From contig SJOL01008668.1 in assembly GCA_004794785.1 (NCBI GenBank), forward strand, positions 1,124,037 through 1,188,036: a DNA stretch of 64,000 nucleotides, given 5' to 3'. Below, piece after piece: positions 43,946-55,922 of this stretch. Made by a program: the position numbers and the translations under genes. How positions within the stretch are numbered: the first letter of the stretch is position 1; the number at the start of each line of letters is the position of its first letter. The notes beneath the pieces are model-generated. The model made no database searches, was not told where the DNA came from, and saw only the letters and a program-made list of their open reading frames with translations. The stretch comes from Opisthorchis felineus. Lineage: Eukaryota > Platyhelminthes > Trematoda > Opisthorchiida > Opisthorchiidae.

Positions 43946-44891
43946 AACCATATTTCCCTTGCATACAATAAACGTCCGAGCAAAGACGCACAGAATCGTA
44001 TCACTTCTTAATTCTACGATTTCCACCTTACATTTGCTAGTGTCTGGCTTCTACTGCCTAGTTCGTCTACATTTCACAGGCACAGCCCTACTAGATCGGG
44101 CGTAACGTAATGACACAGGAATAAATAATCTGCGGGAATCAACTCATTCCACGAGTCCTTTTGTTTATCCATACGAATGAACGAAAACCATCAAAAACAG
44201 TAACACAGGTACATCAATAAATAAAGGCGTTTTCTCCATAACGAAGCTCATCTGGACCAGGAATGAGTGAATGCTCCAGTTCAACCACAACACTTCTTTA
44301 TCGAAAGATGTTGGGGACTACGGGATCAGCCGGTAAGAGGTTATCAGAGTTTTATCAACTTGGATCAGTCTGATAGCAAGAAAAATGCACCGAACGTTGT
44401 TACAGCGAGGCATCTTCCATGTATTTTCATTAACTCTCAGGTCCCTAGAAATTCCCCATGTTCCATTGGTCGGGCACTATGGATCAGACCTACCCATTGT
44501 CTCACTATATATAAACTAAGGTCATTGATTTAATGAAATCGTGCTGCGTGAGCGGTTTCCGCCTCATAATAGAGCTCTCCTGTGCTGACGATGTTTCAGA
44601 CAGGACAGAGATTTGACCCACTCTCTAAATTCTATTACGAGTGAAGTACTCAAAGAAGAGGACGATTTGCCTATAAAATTCGAAAAGTGCTTTTCGAAGC
44701 TTGTAGAATTCTCTTGCTTGATTGTAGTCCGTCGCGCCCACTGTTCAAGATGAAGCATTTTCGGCGTCTGCTGATTCGTTTGCAAAGCATGTTTTTTGTG
44801 TGTACGTCCAAACATTCTACATGTTATGCTCATGCTGTTTTAAGGCAGTTGGAGTGAAGAAAATGTAGCATCACCATCAGCTGCCAAGCAG

Positions 44892-45031
44892 ATACCTTGG
44901 AAGTGCATCGTGGACGTTCATGGTCTTGTCTATACACGCGTATCGCGGAATTGCCCTATAATGTTGTCGTGCACATCTCCGTCTCGTATGTTTTCACGCC
45001 AGTTCTCTGGAGTACTATTATTGTAACCTAT
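44892..45031 (+). CDS. Isolated exon, hydrophobic (46 codons)
   Basis: Consensus donor CCTAT|GTAAGT at 45031/45032. The acceptor is weak (GCTGCCAAGCAG ending at 44891), and the frame is open further up to about 44859. The peptide runs TLEVHRGRSWSCLYTRIAEL then PYNVVVHISVSYVFTPVLWS TIIVTY, so it probably contains a membrane segment. No neighbouring exons were attached. It may belong to an undetected plus-strand gene between 37.7 and 48 kb. Confidence 0.4.
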
Positions 45032-45039
45032 GTAAGTTT

Positions 45040-48000
45040 CCCAATTGGGCCGGTCATCGATTTGTTCCATCTAGCAAGAGTAAGGCTATGGGGAAAAGCA
45101 TGGGTAGTCCTATGATCTTGTTGTGTGGTTATATGAAGGGGTTGCAAATACGTATGCGTCAAAGGATGTGAAACTGCATTGCGAAATGTTAGCATTCGCC
45201 TCACTGCTCTCGTGAAAACGCTGTGGGTTCACACCCAACAGGGATAGGTCATAAACTTCCTCGTCTCTGAAGTGCTTTAGTCTGTAAGTGTTACGGGTGC
45301 CCTCTTTTGTGACCTACATAGAAAGTGCACTTCGTTCCTCTACGGCATAAAATCGCTCACATTCGTTGGATGGTTTGAAACTCAAAACGAGGCGAAGTCG
45401 TGTACCGCGACGTATGATTAGTTTTTCATTTTCTGGTGTCAAATATGAGACTATTAAGCGGGCTAGCGCCAGTGAGACAGTCACGAGACCGTCGTTGAAT
45501 CACTTAGACCAGGCGGACCATTGGCTGAGTGAATGTCTGCGCTAGCAATACAGTTGTCACAGCAGTTTACCACTTTTTATGAAGAAAACGGAGGGTGAGA
45601 TTAAACTGCATTGCTTCTATCTTGATTTCAAGGCCGATTCACCCAAAGGTGCCGCTAAATTGGCTGAACGGTAGCAGCGACCGTCGAGTAGCTGCACGTG
45701 CAACCGATGCTCAATGTATCAGCGAAGCGAAGAACAGAGAGCAACACATCTGTAACTGTTGTTGCACACCGCACACACACCACAGTGAACAAAACAGATA
45801 TGAAACTGAGACATATGAAAGAGCGCATCGATCAGTGGTAACTTGAGAAGCCATGCATATTTTCAAATGAATAGGAACAACAAACTCGTTACAAGGTATG
45901 TGCGTGTAAAGAGGACAAAGGAGATAGAGGTGGGGGAGGGGGCACACACACAAATGGGAAAATCTTGAATCATTTTGTTAGTGATGGAGTCTCACAAGCA
46001 GGGGTATTTACCGATGGCTCAAACGGAGCAAAATTAGACAGAAGCAGGTGGCGCCGCTGAATAGTGTGCATGTGAATGGACGGGTGGAAAAATTATAGAA
46101 CAGCGAGATTGATCTGAATCATCAATCCGACTGAGTACGACAGGGTCAGATATAGGAAATGAACTTCTGGAAATGCCATAAACAATCAATCGCATGGAAA
46201 AGAAGAGACGCAGGTGTACCCGTGTATAAGGGTAGACCATAGGCTATCCGGATCACTGATACGTTGTCACTACAGTGGGAAAATAGCACCGCCTAGTGGG
46301 ATAATCTGCAGAAAGAAAAATGACGTGACAAAATAAAAAAAACGGACTTGGTGATTGGGACCAGTTTACATCACATACGAAAGACACATGGAAAGCACTT
46401 TGAGCATAGACCTGGTGACCAAGCCAGGGGGTAGGAAGCACTTGGGTTAGGAGAGGCGAAATCGGCCACTCTTTTTCGGTTTAAGAGCAGATTGTGTCTT
46501 GCTGGTGTCAGCCAGAGTCCATAAAGCAGCGTTGCTGCCTGATGGGTTATCTTTTGGGACTGAGTTCAACGAAGAAGTTGATCCTGAGGTTGGAGTGCCG
46601 CCAGCAGGCTACAGAACAATAGGTTAGGTAAAGAAGACATCATTAAGTGATCCAGTCATAAAAAACTAACAGAGTGATGAGACTGCAAAAACAGCTGGTG
46701 CAAGTTAAAAATAAGCCACTTTGTGGATTAGACCCGAAATAGTTGGAGTTACTGGATCACATGACCGAAATGTGGTGTTTATTGACCTCCATATGGCCGA
46801 AGAAAATGAATCCACGAGAAACTATTAGAGCATGGTGGTTGTGAAACAAACTTTTCGATGGTTAACCTTAAGGATGGTCGTCATTGCGTGCCCCAGAAAC
46901 CTTCGTCGGTTTAACAAGAGGAAGTGGAGGAACGAAGAACGAAAACAAAATGGATATGAAGGGGAAAATCTGTGCGACATAAGAAGTAGGCATTCAAGGA
47001 CAATTTTCAGGACGGGCCCTGGAGTGTGGAACTAAGCAGTTACAAGCTATTAAATACGAAAGTAACAACGTCATTTGCACAGAGTTTTAAAAAAGTGAAC
47101 ACTCAAGCGTTCTCTTGAACTTCCCTGAAGGTTCTTCGAATATCAAACGATGAACAAACACTGCAACGCGGTTCAATAAGTTCCGTATGAACCTTCTATC
47201 AGATGCAGGGATGGCGCTTTGACACTTGAGCAGACGCCGCTCGAATGCTTCATAAGCAATATGCACTTTTACACCAGCACACTGAAAGTAACTCTCATAT
47301 TAACTGTAAATTATGGAATTCAGCAAACGTAAGAGTAACAGCACTTCTCTACCCACCTACCACAAGCCATAAGCCGGCTTTAGTAAACGTAAGCTGAGGG
47401 AGCGGCGGCAGCCACCCTTGGCTTGTATTTTACGTGTTACGGTCTTCTACTTGTACTAATGCTGGTCTCTAAAACAGCTACCTAAATGAATCACTTGATG
47501 ACACTAAGACTGTTAAAATCAGCTTATCGTTGATCAAAGCCAGCAAAGTATCGCAACTAATCGTCATCAATATAAACTTTGCGGTCCCGTTTCAATTGCT
47601 ATATCCAGTTACAGTCAAATATGCGCACAACATTGACCGGAAAACACAAATGGACCACGTGGCCTGCCAGCCCATTACCCACTACCATTACTCATTGGTG
47701 TGCACAATAAGTTGCACTGCACGTTCGTGTGGGAAGCATGCTGTACGCGATCGCTACACTGAAGGTCTGCTTCTATCCTGTCAGTTCAGAGGAACGAAAC
47801 TTAGTGCGTAAAACGGATCCGACGTTTGTTCCAGTAATCGTTCAAACCTAAGTTACTTAGTGCCTCGTCTTACCGTCTAACTGAACATTTATGTTCACTG
47901 TCATATCAGGACAGCGCACCAACAAAACAGAGCCATTTACATCATGGAGCGCGACAGTTGGGCTTCTTTTATGTCTAAGCAACGATACGAAATGAGCCAC

Positions 48001-48540
48001 GACTGGACTTATCGCTGGACTGCCTAGTCTATCAGAGCGATGGTCAGTTAGTGACACTGGCCAGTGTGGCAGACTAAAGATCGAAACCGATATGGCTGGT
48101 TGACAGCACTGTGACCTGGGTTGGGATGACCAAGCAAACAACGTGTCTGACCTGCCTCGGTGTGCACTAATGTGTGATATGATAAAACGGGGACAGGCTT
48201 TCAGTAGAGTGCTCGTGTAACATATACACTCAGGCAGTGGCTAGAATCCACTCGCGGACTTTCAACGAAATTCAGTGCAGAGGGATGGTTGTCGGCCCAT
48301 ACGAGCTGGGGTCTTGAAGCGGTGTGTGGGAGGCCAGAGCAATTCCAGTTGTTGTAACAAGACTCAGCACCCCAAGACTGTTGGGTGGAATGGGTGAATG
48401 AATGGGTGTGAATGATTTCGAGTCTTATGGTGTCTACATCCTACTGGTACGGATAAGAAATGGTGGACCTACATGAACCGTAAAAACAACCAATGGGAGA
48501 ACACTGCACAACCAATCGTAAATTAGATTAGCAGTAGGCT
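45040..48540. other. No recognised gene
   Basis: Short frames only. Near 45200-45260, GTGGGTTCACACCCAACAGG resembles a tRNA box B, but no tRNA or SINE could be completed around it. Purine-rich stretches occur at 45.9 and 46.4 kb. Confidence 0.4.
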
Positions 48541-48545
48541 GGCAA

Positions 48546-48618
48546 GTCCCGGTGGCCTAATGGATAAGGCGTCGGTTTCCGGAGCCGAAGATTGAGGGTT
48601 CGAGTCCCTTCCGGGACG
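48546..48618 (+). tRNA. tRNA-Arg (anticodon CCG)
   Basis: A complete cloverleaf without an intron. The acceptor stem GTCCCGG pairs with CCGGGAC. The D-arm is GCCT/AGGC around AATGGATA. The anticodon stem TCGGT/GCCGA holds loop TTCCGGA (anticodon CCG). A 5-base variable loop is followed by T-arm GAGGG/CCCTT with loop TTCGAGT, then discriminator G. It decodes CGG. Internal box A (TGGCCTAATGG) and box B (GGTTCGAGTCC) match RNA polymerase III promoters. The gene looks functional. Confidence 0.95.
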
Positions 48619-48624
48619 GCTGAC

Positions 48625-50165
48625 TTTTGTCCGTAGACAGTGGACCACACTATGAAGGGCATTCGCGTGCACTACGGTACAAACTAAAATCGCTTGTGCA
48701 TTGATGAAGCAGGTAAATTGGCGGTCGGGGCACCAGCTGCACACACGAGGATGACAAAGAAAGGTTGACACCAGCCGATGAATGCAAGCAAAGGGGAAGA
48801 GCCCGCCACCGTAGTTATGGAAGTTAGACGGGTGAAAGTGGCAAACAGGATACCATAAAATATTACCTGGTTCCTGGCCTGGATGCAGTATTTTGGAAAT
48901 AAAAATGGAGAAAAGGGGAGTGTTACGCATCAATTAAAGACCAACTTGTGTTCTGCCTTGGTGAATTCGGCTCGGACAGCCAAGATAGTCAGGGAACGGC
49001 TATCCTGATAGTGGGACACTTTTAGCCATTAACCATACTACTTGTGAGTAGGCGGGTCGAATTGCAGATGCGCCAATGCGCATGCAATGGCGAGGAATCG
49101 GAACGTCGATGATTGTCTACTTGCTCGGTCAACTCGGTGAGGCTTAAGGCCACACGAATCGCGCTGACGAAAATCGTATCACATGCGACTAAGAGTGGTT
49201 AAGTCCACCGAAGCCGGCTATGTCCCGAGAGTTGCCGAAAGCTAACAGCTGACAGTCGCCGTTTTGGTGTCTCGAAAGTATCGACTTCTGGAAAGGCTAG
49301 AATGCTGTTTATGACGTCCGTGTACCACGTCTACAGCATAGAAATCTAGAATCATGGAGGAATAGCTGGCGATTGCGTATGTGCATAATATGCGCAGCTA
49401 GTAAGCGGAATCAGTTGGTAAACGCCACTCTGTGACAGTAAACCTCAGTACCCTATTTCGATTACGGTAACCAGACAACGAAAACGAATAGCCTCAAATG
49501 AGCAGAGATATGGCGAATGTCGGGCGTACTCCGAAGGTGTCAACTGGCACGCGTTCGTTTGACCCCCACCCAGCCGACGGTAGACAGCAAACTGAAACTA
49601 TGCCGTGTGGTGTTGATGAACGCGACGATATCTTGCGAAATTAGGCTCACTAATTCAATTAGACTTCAGTACATTGATAAATTTCGGACTAAATAATATT
49701 TCCTAGGGCTGATAGGTTGTAGTTGGACTGTCGTGGCTGATGAGATAAGGCTGCCGAGTAGACTCCGTTCAGAGGCTTAGTGGAGGTATCCGACGCTTTG
49801 TTACTATGCTAGAAAATGACGGGGTGGGATGAGGGAAAGCGGAGTAGACGAGGTTATGTACCGTCGCGGTTTCCTTTGTCACCAGCCCAAAGCCCTATAT
49901 GGCAACCTGGATACAGTGAAGCGCTTGACCTTGAGACATGGTGCGGCAAAAGTACTGACAAAGTCTTCATAAGGAAAACTCGATAGTGTTGTTTGTGGTC
50001 AGAATTTCGATTCTTGTCATGAAAAAAGAAGCGCACTTAGTGTTTGATCGGCTAATCATAGATCCCAACAAATATTCCGATGCGCTGAGTTTCGGTTACG
50101 CGAGGGCGTCCAGATAGAGTTTTGAATATGGGAAGGGAATAACGGAACACTGTGATAACTAGCTG
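48625..50165. other. Intergenic sequence, no gene seen
   Basis: Between the tRNA and the 3' end of gene D. I see no coding exon, repeat copy or RNA gene. Confidence 0.45.
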
Positions 50166-50168
50166 ATA

Positions 50169-50294
50169 TTATTGTTTTTGCTTCAGATTCTGTTCTTCAT
50201 CCACTTTATCACCTGCCTCAGGTTTTTTCAGTGAAGTGACCATGTTTGGCAACTGGTAAACGTACGCGGATAAGTCCATCATTCTGAAAACCTG
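50169..50294 (-). CDS. Gene D, terminal exon
   Basis: Acceptor ATCCCTATGAAGGTTTTCAG ends at 50295 (reversed). Phase 0 matches the previous exon. It encodes 41 residues (QVFRMMDLSAYVYQLPNMVT, then a charged KKPEAGDKVDEEQNLKQKQ) and stops at TAA 50169-50171. The hydrophilic, charged end is typical of a soluble scaffold or GEF-type C-terminus. Confidence 0.7.
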   Translation of the reverse strand, partial: QVFRMMDLSAYVYQLPNMVTSLKKPEAGDKVDEEQNLKQKQ

Positions 50295-50752
50295 CTGAAA
50301 ACCTTCATAGGGATTACAGACGCGTGTAGAGATAAGAGAGGAGTTTCAGATTTGAACAACTACATTTGATTACTGGCGTACCAACACTTAGAATAAAACT
50401 CCGACGAAGGCGACTAAACTGAGGAGGACAGAACCCGGGACAACGTGTAGGATCACCTTATCCACAGACAGGATGAAGTCAATGTAAAGTCATATCATCT
50501 CTTACCACAAGTTGTTCTAAATTGCGACTGGCTAGTTAGCAATATTTATTAAACGGTACCCTCGTTTGCTTCGGCTGGGGACGGCACAACAGTGTTACAA
50601 AGCTTGCATACCCCAAAACAAACAGTATATTTTCTACTGGATGGCTGTCGAAAATGTTGACTGTAACGGTAAAACAGCTGTGATGTACGAATGACTCATC
50701 AGGCTTAACAGCGTCTGAGCTGACGGCAATCATGAACAACTGGGACACTTAC

Positions 50753-51039
50753 CTGGTTCAGGAGGCTACCGCGAAGGTGTATTGGAAGTTCTTCACTTCG
50801 AACAGAGCTACTAGGAGCGAGTGATGGTCTTGGGGTAGTATCGCCGCAGGAGGGGTAAAACTCTTGCGACCCACGAGGAGATCGCCTGCTCGCCAGGTCA
50901 TCACTCGCAGAATGAAAGTGAATAGGATTGAGTGATGGGCGGGGATTAGGGTGGAAATCAGGTACACTTAGCTCTCGCAAAGATGGAGAACTTCCACGTG
51001 AGGTAGTGGTGCTTGTTGTTACGTCAGGAAGGCGTATTT
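50753..51039 (-). CDS. Gene D, Ser/Pro-rich exon (95 codons)
   Basis: Acceptor CCTGTTTGTTTCTCGTCTAG ends at 51040 (reversed) and consensus donor CCAG|GTAAGT lies at 50753. The phase-1 frame supplies AA to complete a Glu codon with the preceding exon and reads IRLPDVTTSTTTSRGSSPSL, then a long Ser/Pro/Arg-rich tract (RPSLNPIHFHSASDDLASRR). It is low in hydrophobics and probably disordered, with many potential phosphorylation sites. It leaves phase 0. Confidence 0.75.
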
Positions 51040-51910
51040 CTAGACGAGAAACAAACAGGGACAACACATGATAAAAATTTAAATTAGTCTCGCTACTTTG
51101 AGCTCTCCCACAAAAAGAGAATATTATGCGATACTGAATAGTAATTCAGAATGCCCATAACGTATAATGGGCGCAAGTAGAGAGACAAGGGCGGATATCT
51201 CTGGTATGCTGAAGTTCACACGACCTCGCTCGCTTGACTATGGTCAAGTTTTGCGACTCCCACAAACCACAAGGGCTAAATTGCTATCAAGACAAAAGCA
51301 AGTAGGGGTGGTCTAGAACTACGGAATATTCAGTGTTAACTTATGTGTTGACTTGTGAACAGCATGGAGCTGGATTTTGCAAGTACAGTAAGTGAGCACA
51401 TCCTTAGTAAATGTGACTAAGCAAGCTGATTCACCAAAATGAGCAGACTCTGCCTGCATGCTTTGAGGTATAACTGCCGGGAATAGTTCAACCAGAGAGG
51501 CGGATGGGACACTGAAAGACTGCACAGGACAAATCAGCATAAACCAGAAGCACAGTCTATTCGGAATAGGGTTTTGGATATAATTCTAACTCTTGAGGAA
51601 ATCATGGGGGACACATGAATCGAGCGAACTGTTGTTCTGCGAACACTGAAGATCAAAGTCGACAATACTCTTCGCCGGCTACGGGCGTAGCGTGTATGCG
51701 AGACTGAACACAAGTTGTCCTATTGTTACTGTCTAGCTTGAAGGCGGGTACTTCAGTTTTTAATAGAGCTCACACAAGTTTACAGAAGAAGTCAAGTTGC
51801 AACAGAAGCCAGGAGAAAGAGCAGAGGTCACATGAAGGTCGAAATATACTGAAAAAAATCATAAGTCTGGACTTTATGATCAGTATAAAGCTAGCTACGG
51901 CTAGGCTGAC

Positions 51911-52370
51911 CTGGCATTGTGATTCCACTGAACTTGACACCTCGACTGGCATGCAGATCAACCTGTTGTTGTAACGTTTTGCAATTCTCCTCGTACTGAC
52001 GTTGTTTGTGCTCCAATTCTTCTCGAGCCTTCTCGTAGCGTTTCCACTGCTCGGCGAGTTTGGTATGCTCTCGTTCCAGAGCATCCCTCTGGCGACTGTA
52101 TTCTTTCTCCCATTCTTCCGACTTGATTCGAAAGTTTTCCACATCCTGACGCAATTTCTCCGTTCCTTGTTTCACCGTCAGGGCAGAAGATACTTCCGCT
52201 CCGGAGAAGTCCAAGCCCTCTGAGCCACCACAACTCGAGCATGTGGATTTGATGAGACCATGTTGTTTCGCCCGCTTATAAAGGCTTTCCAGTTTATCTT
52301 TCTCGGTTTCCAAACATCGAACTCGTGCATCCAGCTCGTCATTCTTGGTACGCAAGCGGAAAACGCTGGG
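51911..52370 (-). CDS. Gene D, coiled-coil exon (153 codons)
   Basis: Acceptor TATATTTATCTTCTCAG ends at 52371 (reversed) and donor CCAG|GTCAGC lies at 51911. After PSVFRLR the sequence is a long heptad-like coiled coil: KNDELDARVRCLETEKDKLE, a loop with CSSCGG (near residue 45), then EKEYSRQRDALEREHTKLAE and KRYEKAREELEHKQRQYEEN. Length and charge pattern resemble the C-terminal coiled coils of Lbc/GEF-H1-type RhoGEFs, but no catalytic domain is in the window, so this is only a suggestion. Confidence 0.8.
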
Positions 52371-53409
52371 CTGAGAAGATAAATATACGAAACAGAATGA
52401 AGCCTCTCGTTACACGAACACCGGGACTCAGAAAACGTAGGGAACGGGAAACAAATGGATCTGTCTAGAGAGGAGAAACACCTTTTCCATACATGCTTGC
52501 CGTTGGCAGATGAGTATCGAGTAGAAGGAAGTAGGTAAGTCACGCAAGCAGGTGACACGTAGCCAAGAAGTATTTGCTGTTTTGATAAGCCCTATGGCTA
52601 ACACAGCTGCTGACTGAAAAAGAAGCAAACAGTACGGTAGTTCCGTCTTCTTCCGGAGTAAAAAACCCCTTTTCATTCGATGTGTAGGACCCATATGATC
52701 GGTTGTAAATAAGAGAAAGATTCGTGACTTTTGTTTGAAAAAAAATCAATAAAAGTATGCATCCTCATCAACACTGTCCACCTGCTCAGGAAGTGGAAGA
52801 AACACATGACGGTGATCGACCGAAAATTCCCAAACCGATTCAAGTCAGGTTGATACGGCAGGCACGGAATTCTCACCGGAACCTTCTCGATCAGAAGGAT
52901 GTTTGACTTGGAAATTCCTCACTAAAAAACGAACGACTGTCATCTGGAAAATCCATGGGAGTAAATAAGCCTTTTGATCGGGTAAAACAGGTACACGACT
53001 GGCAACCATGTAGAGTACAATACCCAAATTGTACGTTTGACCCAAGTTGGAAGTTGCGGAAGGATAATGAACAAACGATCTGAACTTGCTAAAGCAGCAT
53101 GAACTCTCAATGAACTCATACTATGGGCTGTCCAAACACGACAATGAACCGACTGCATTGTTTCGACCGCCAACTGAAACGGTATGCAGAATGCAATCGA
53201 GGCAACCCCGTCGGTGCAAAACGGGACGTCACCAGAACTAAAAATTCCCAATGAGGCTTACGGTTGAACAAGGAAACGCAAGATGAATTACACAGAACTT
53301 ATAGATGACCACCACTACACTACTTAACCGATAACTTGCAGCCGAAACAAGCGATATATCACTATATTATCAGTACTACAGAATGAAGGACTATTTGACC
53401 GTGACTTAC

Positions 53410-53766
53410 GAAAAACTCTTCAGAAATTTGGTCCAAGTTCCGCAGGAGAGTCCATGCCTCAATGGAGTGTTGACTTGAAAGGGAGTTAGACGAACCATCA
53501 ACAGACCCATCGACATGTAACTGGAGTGCTTCACCAACAGCTCCGGTCAAAAAGGAGAACGACGGCCGAGGTAGCATATTCGGAGGCAATGGAGTAGAGG
53601 AACTGGTATGTGACGTATCTGACCCACCTGTTGATGGGACCCTCTGGTTGGAGGGCCCTTTGGGTGGTTGGCCGGAAGAGGACACAAAGAAATCAGCTGA
53701 GGGTTTGTCACGACTACCGGTACGGAAAAGACTGACCATGGTTGAACTGAGCCGGTTTGCTTCGCG
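53410..53766 (-). CDS. Gene D, Ser-rich exon (119 codons)
   Basis: Acceptor CTCTTACTCAG ends at 53767 (reversed) and consensus donor TTTTTC|GTAAGT lies at 53410; phase 0 on both sides. The peptide begins REANRLSSTMVSLFRTGSRD, continues through a Ser/Pro/Gly-rich linker (PSTGGSDTSHTSSSTPLPPN), and ends with a helical SIEAWTLLRNLDQISEEFF that leads directly into the coiled-coil exon. Confidence 0.75.
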
Positions 53767-54333
53767 CTGAGTAAGAGGAAAATAGAAGAATATTATTTCA
53801 TCGTGGCATCAGGAAGACGGGTTGCGAGATGTGAACACTAAGTTATTTTCACCGGTTGCAAAGTTAACACCTTAGGTTTATAAAGGTAGAGTAACAAGGA
53901 TTGAATATCGAAGGTCACATTGGGTCTTAAGGTAAACAGAAGGCAGTGAAAAAATCAAATAGGCTCGCATTCATCGGATCCCCATGAGTACTTCCTGAGG
54001 CGCCATGGCGCCAAGAAATGACACAAGGAGCTGTTGAGGCATCTGATAAGATGCTATTTCTAGGCTCTACAGACCGATCCTTCAAAAGTACGGTATATAC
54101 TACCAGTTTTGCACAAAACTGGAATCGGGGACGTTTCAATCAAAAATGTCGGCAGCTAGTCGACTGAGCAGGACACGAGTGATAGTCTTGCCCCCGTTCC
54201 GCTGCCCTTCGACTTTGTAGTTGGTACATGACCATCTGCAGTTTTGTTGCTGTAGGCAATTCAGTCAAGTAAGTCTTCATTGTACATCGGGGCGGGTGTT
54301 TTTAAGCTGTTAGAATTTGGTTCTGCCTGTTAG

Positions 54334-54594
54334 ACTATTCGTTATTTTGGTTGTCAATTGGAGATGTTGAACCAGGTGAGTCAGATGAAAAGGTCATTGT
54401 GACAATGACGATCCGTGGACAATTAGAGCTTTACGCTGCGTCTGGTCCACTATTCATTTTTTGCTGTCCGCATATGTTTTACAGACTTGGTCCCGGCACC
54501 ATTAAGTTGCTCCTAAACGCTTTTAAGCTGCCATCTGTCGGATCATGGAGTGTTTTGACGAGCGTCAATTCTTCTCTAGAATCAGTAACTATCG
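54334..54594 (+). CDS. Nested plus-strand gene, exon (86 codons)
   Basis: Within the intron of gene D between 53767 and 57866, on the opposite strand. Acceptor TTTGGTTCTGCCTGTTAG ends at 54333 and consensus donor ATCG|GTAAGT lies at 54594/54595. The phase-1 frame is open throughout: SDEKVIVTMTIRGQLELYAA, SGPLFIFCCPHMFYRLGPGT, IKLLLNAFKLPSVGSWSVLT. A second donor (CCAG|GTGAGT at 54375) would cut off a 42-bp exon in a different frame. Unrecognised protein. Confidence 0.5.
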
Positions 54595-54639
54595 GTAAGT
54601 TATTCCTATCAACCTAACCTCACCTCTGTTTTTCCTTAG

Positions 54640-54717
54640 TCCAATGGTGACCACCGCAGTTGTTTGGATATGTATTCGCATTCTGACCCAGTCGCTTCTG
54701 ATGTGCTTGGGACGTGG
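54640..54717 (+). CDS. Nested plus-strand gene, candidate exon
   Basis: Acceptor CTCTGTTTTTCCTTAG ends at 54639 (strong tract) and donor GACGTGG|GTATTC lies at 54717/54718. In phase 0 it encodes SNGDHRSCLDMYSHSDPVAS and DVLGTW. It chains in phase with 55147 and with the short 42-bp version of the previous exon, but not with the long version. Confidence 0.4.
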
Positions 54718-55146
54718 GTATTCATATGCCTTTGCGTTAGAGCTTCGTAGATGTTCGTAACAATTTAACGGTTCTGTAGTTTCCATCCTGAATGAGTTTC
54801 CATTGGTTGCATGACGTAGAAGTTTACCGAGTGATCCGTACTGTACTCACTCACTTCTGCACAGTAAAATATCGAGAACTCCTTGGCCAACAAAGACGAC
54901 ACTGGATTATTCTCAAACCAGCGCAGATGTTCATCCTTAAGATTTAACCCAGAGGGTAGGATTAGTCACTTGTCACAAACACATGACGACTAACTTAGTT
55001 GCTTTCTCCCACCAGAAGCAAGTGGTGCTTCATTGGCATCCGTGACTCCGAACATCCCCCACATGGACAGATAAGGCATTACACCTGTGTAATGGTACGG
55101 CGAAAACAGCACATCACTAATATATAATATATTGTCCTAGTTACAG

Positions 55147-55335
55147 ATGAAACAGCTAGGTGAAGTCTGCGCGGGCCTTGAATGTTTGACCAGAAATGTC
55201 AACTTTCACATCACTATTGCTGAAAAAACTTCTCTGGTAGACGAATTTATCTGTCATTTCGGGAACATCCCCATCGAGGTTGAGAGTAGACACAGGAAAC
55301 CATCAACCAAACACTACCACCTTGCACCTTTGTAG
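55147..55335 (+). CDS. Nested plus-strand gene, terminal exon
   Basis: Acceptor ATATTGTCCTAGTTACAG ends at 55146. In phase 0 it encodes 62 residues (MKQLGEVCAGLECLTRNVNF, HITIAEKTSLVDEFICHFGN, IPIEVESRHRKPSTKHYHLA) and stops at TAG 55333-55335. Composition is natural, with three cysteines. The leading Met could also make this a stand-alone reading frame. No polyadenylation signal was seen nearby. Confidence 0.45.
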   Translation: MKQLGEVCAGLECLTRNVNFHITIAEKTSLVDEFICHFGNIPIEVESRHRKPSTKHYHLAPL

Positions 55336-55799
55336 GGCGAGGATAAGTAAAAAGCGACGACCAGAGGCGATGATTTTAGCTAGAGTGTTTACGTTCCAAG
55401 CAAAGAATTGCAAGTGACAACCCGCGTATTCCGGGTCTCTGAATGGTTCACCTGGAATTCATTATACGTCGTTGCTTGGTATAGTGTGTACTTTAGTGCG
55501 CTTCATATCCCTGAAAATATTGTCCATGACAAACCTGAATATCAACGGCGGAGTTATCTAGCTCTGCTTGATGTCGAAGAGTGAAAATAGTTCACCGTAG
55601 GCCCGCACTTGTATAGTACCGTGGGTGCCAATCACACTCAAAATACGGGAGAAATTTTTCCGGCACCCCGACATTCAGTAGAGAATCTTATAGGGCGCGT
55701 TTCTGATATCAAATCGGCATGGTAGATCCTCAATACTCATGGCGAAGCCCCTACGTAAAAACATGATCAATGCAATTTCGCCCCGCGCAGAATCCGACT

Positions 55800-55922
55800 T
55801 GCTCTTACCAGTATTACCAATTTACTTTGCAAATAAGTGCACTTCGCCAACTACGTACAATCTGGTGTTCGAGTAGAAAATAAGATTGAAGGGAACTCGG
55901 GGACTGCACCTAACTGATGTGT
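55800..55922 (+). repeat. Hairpin-hammerhead repeat, copy 5 (3'-truncated)
   Basis: It has a right-arm remnant (TTTGCAAATAAGTGCACTTC), the linker (GTAGAAAATAAGATTGAAGG) and the hammerhead 5' half (AACTCGGGGACTGCACC then AACTGATG). It is truncated at the first core box. Confidence 0.6.

Larger units (their letters stand above)
37704..44858. other. Long stretch with no recognised gene
   Basis: About 7 kb holding only repeat copies (39.8, 40.4 and 43.7 kb) and short frames on both strands. Frames at 39041-39478 (minus) and 41344-41622 (plus) are the longest, but neither has clean splice signals or a motif I know. The 5' exons of gene C may lie here unseen. Confidence 0.4.

Noticed and set aside
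45215..45250. tRNA-like box B (GGTTCACACCC)
   Set aside because: No acceptor, D-arm or anticodon arm could be built around it, and it lacks the hammerhead found in the SINE-like family.
48523..48933. Minus-strand 136-codon reading frame ending in RPGRDSNPQSSAPETDALSI
   Set aside because: The distinctive C-terminal text is the antisense translation of the tRNA-Arg gene at 48546-48618. It is a known kind of false protein.
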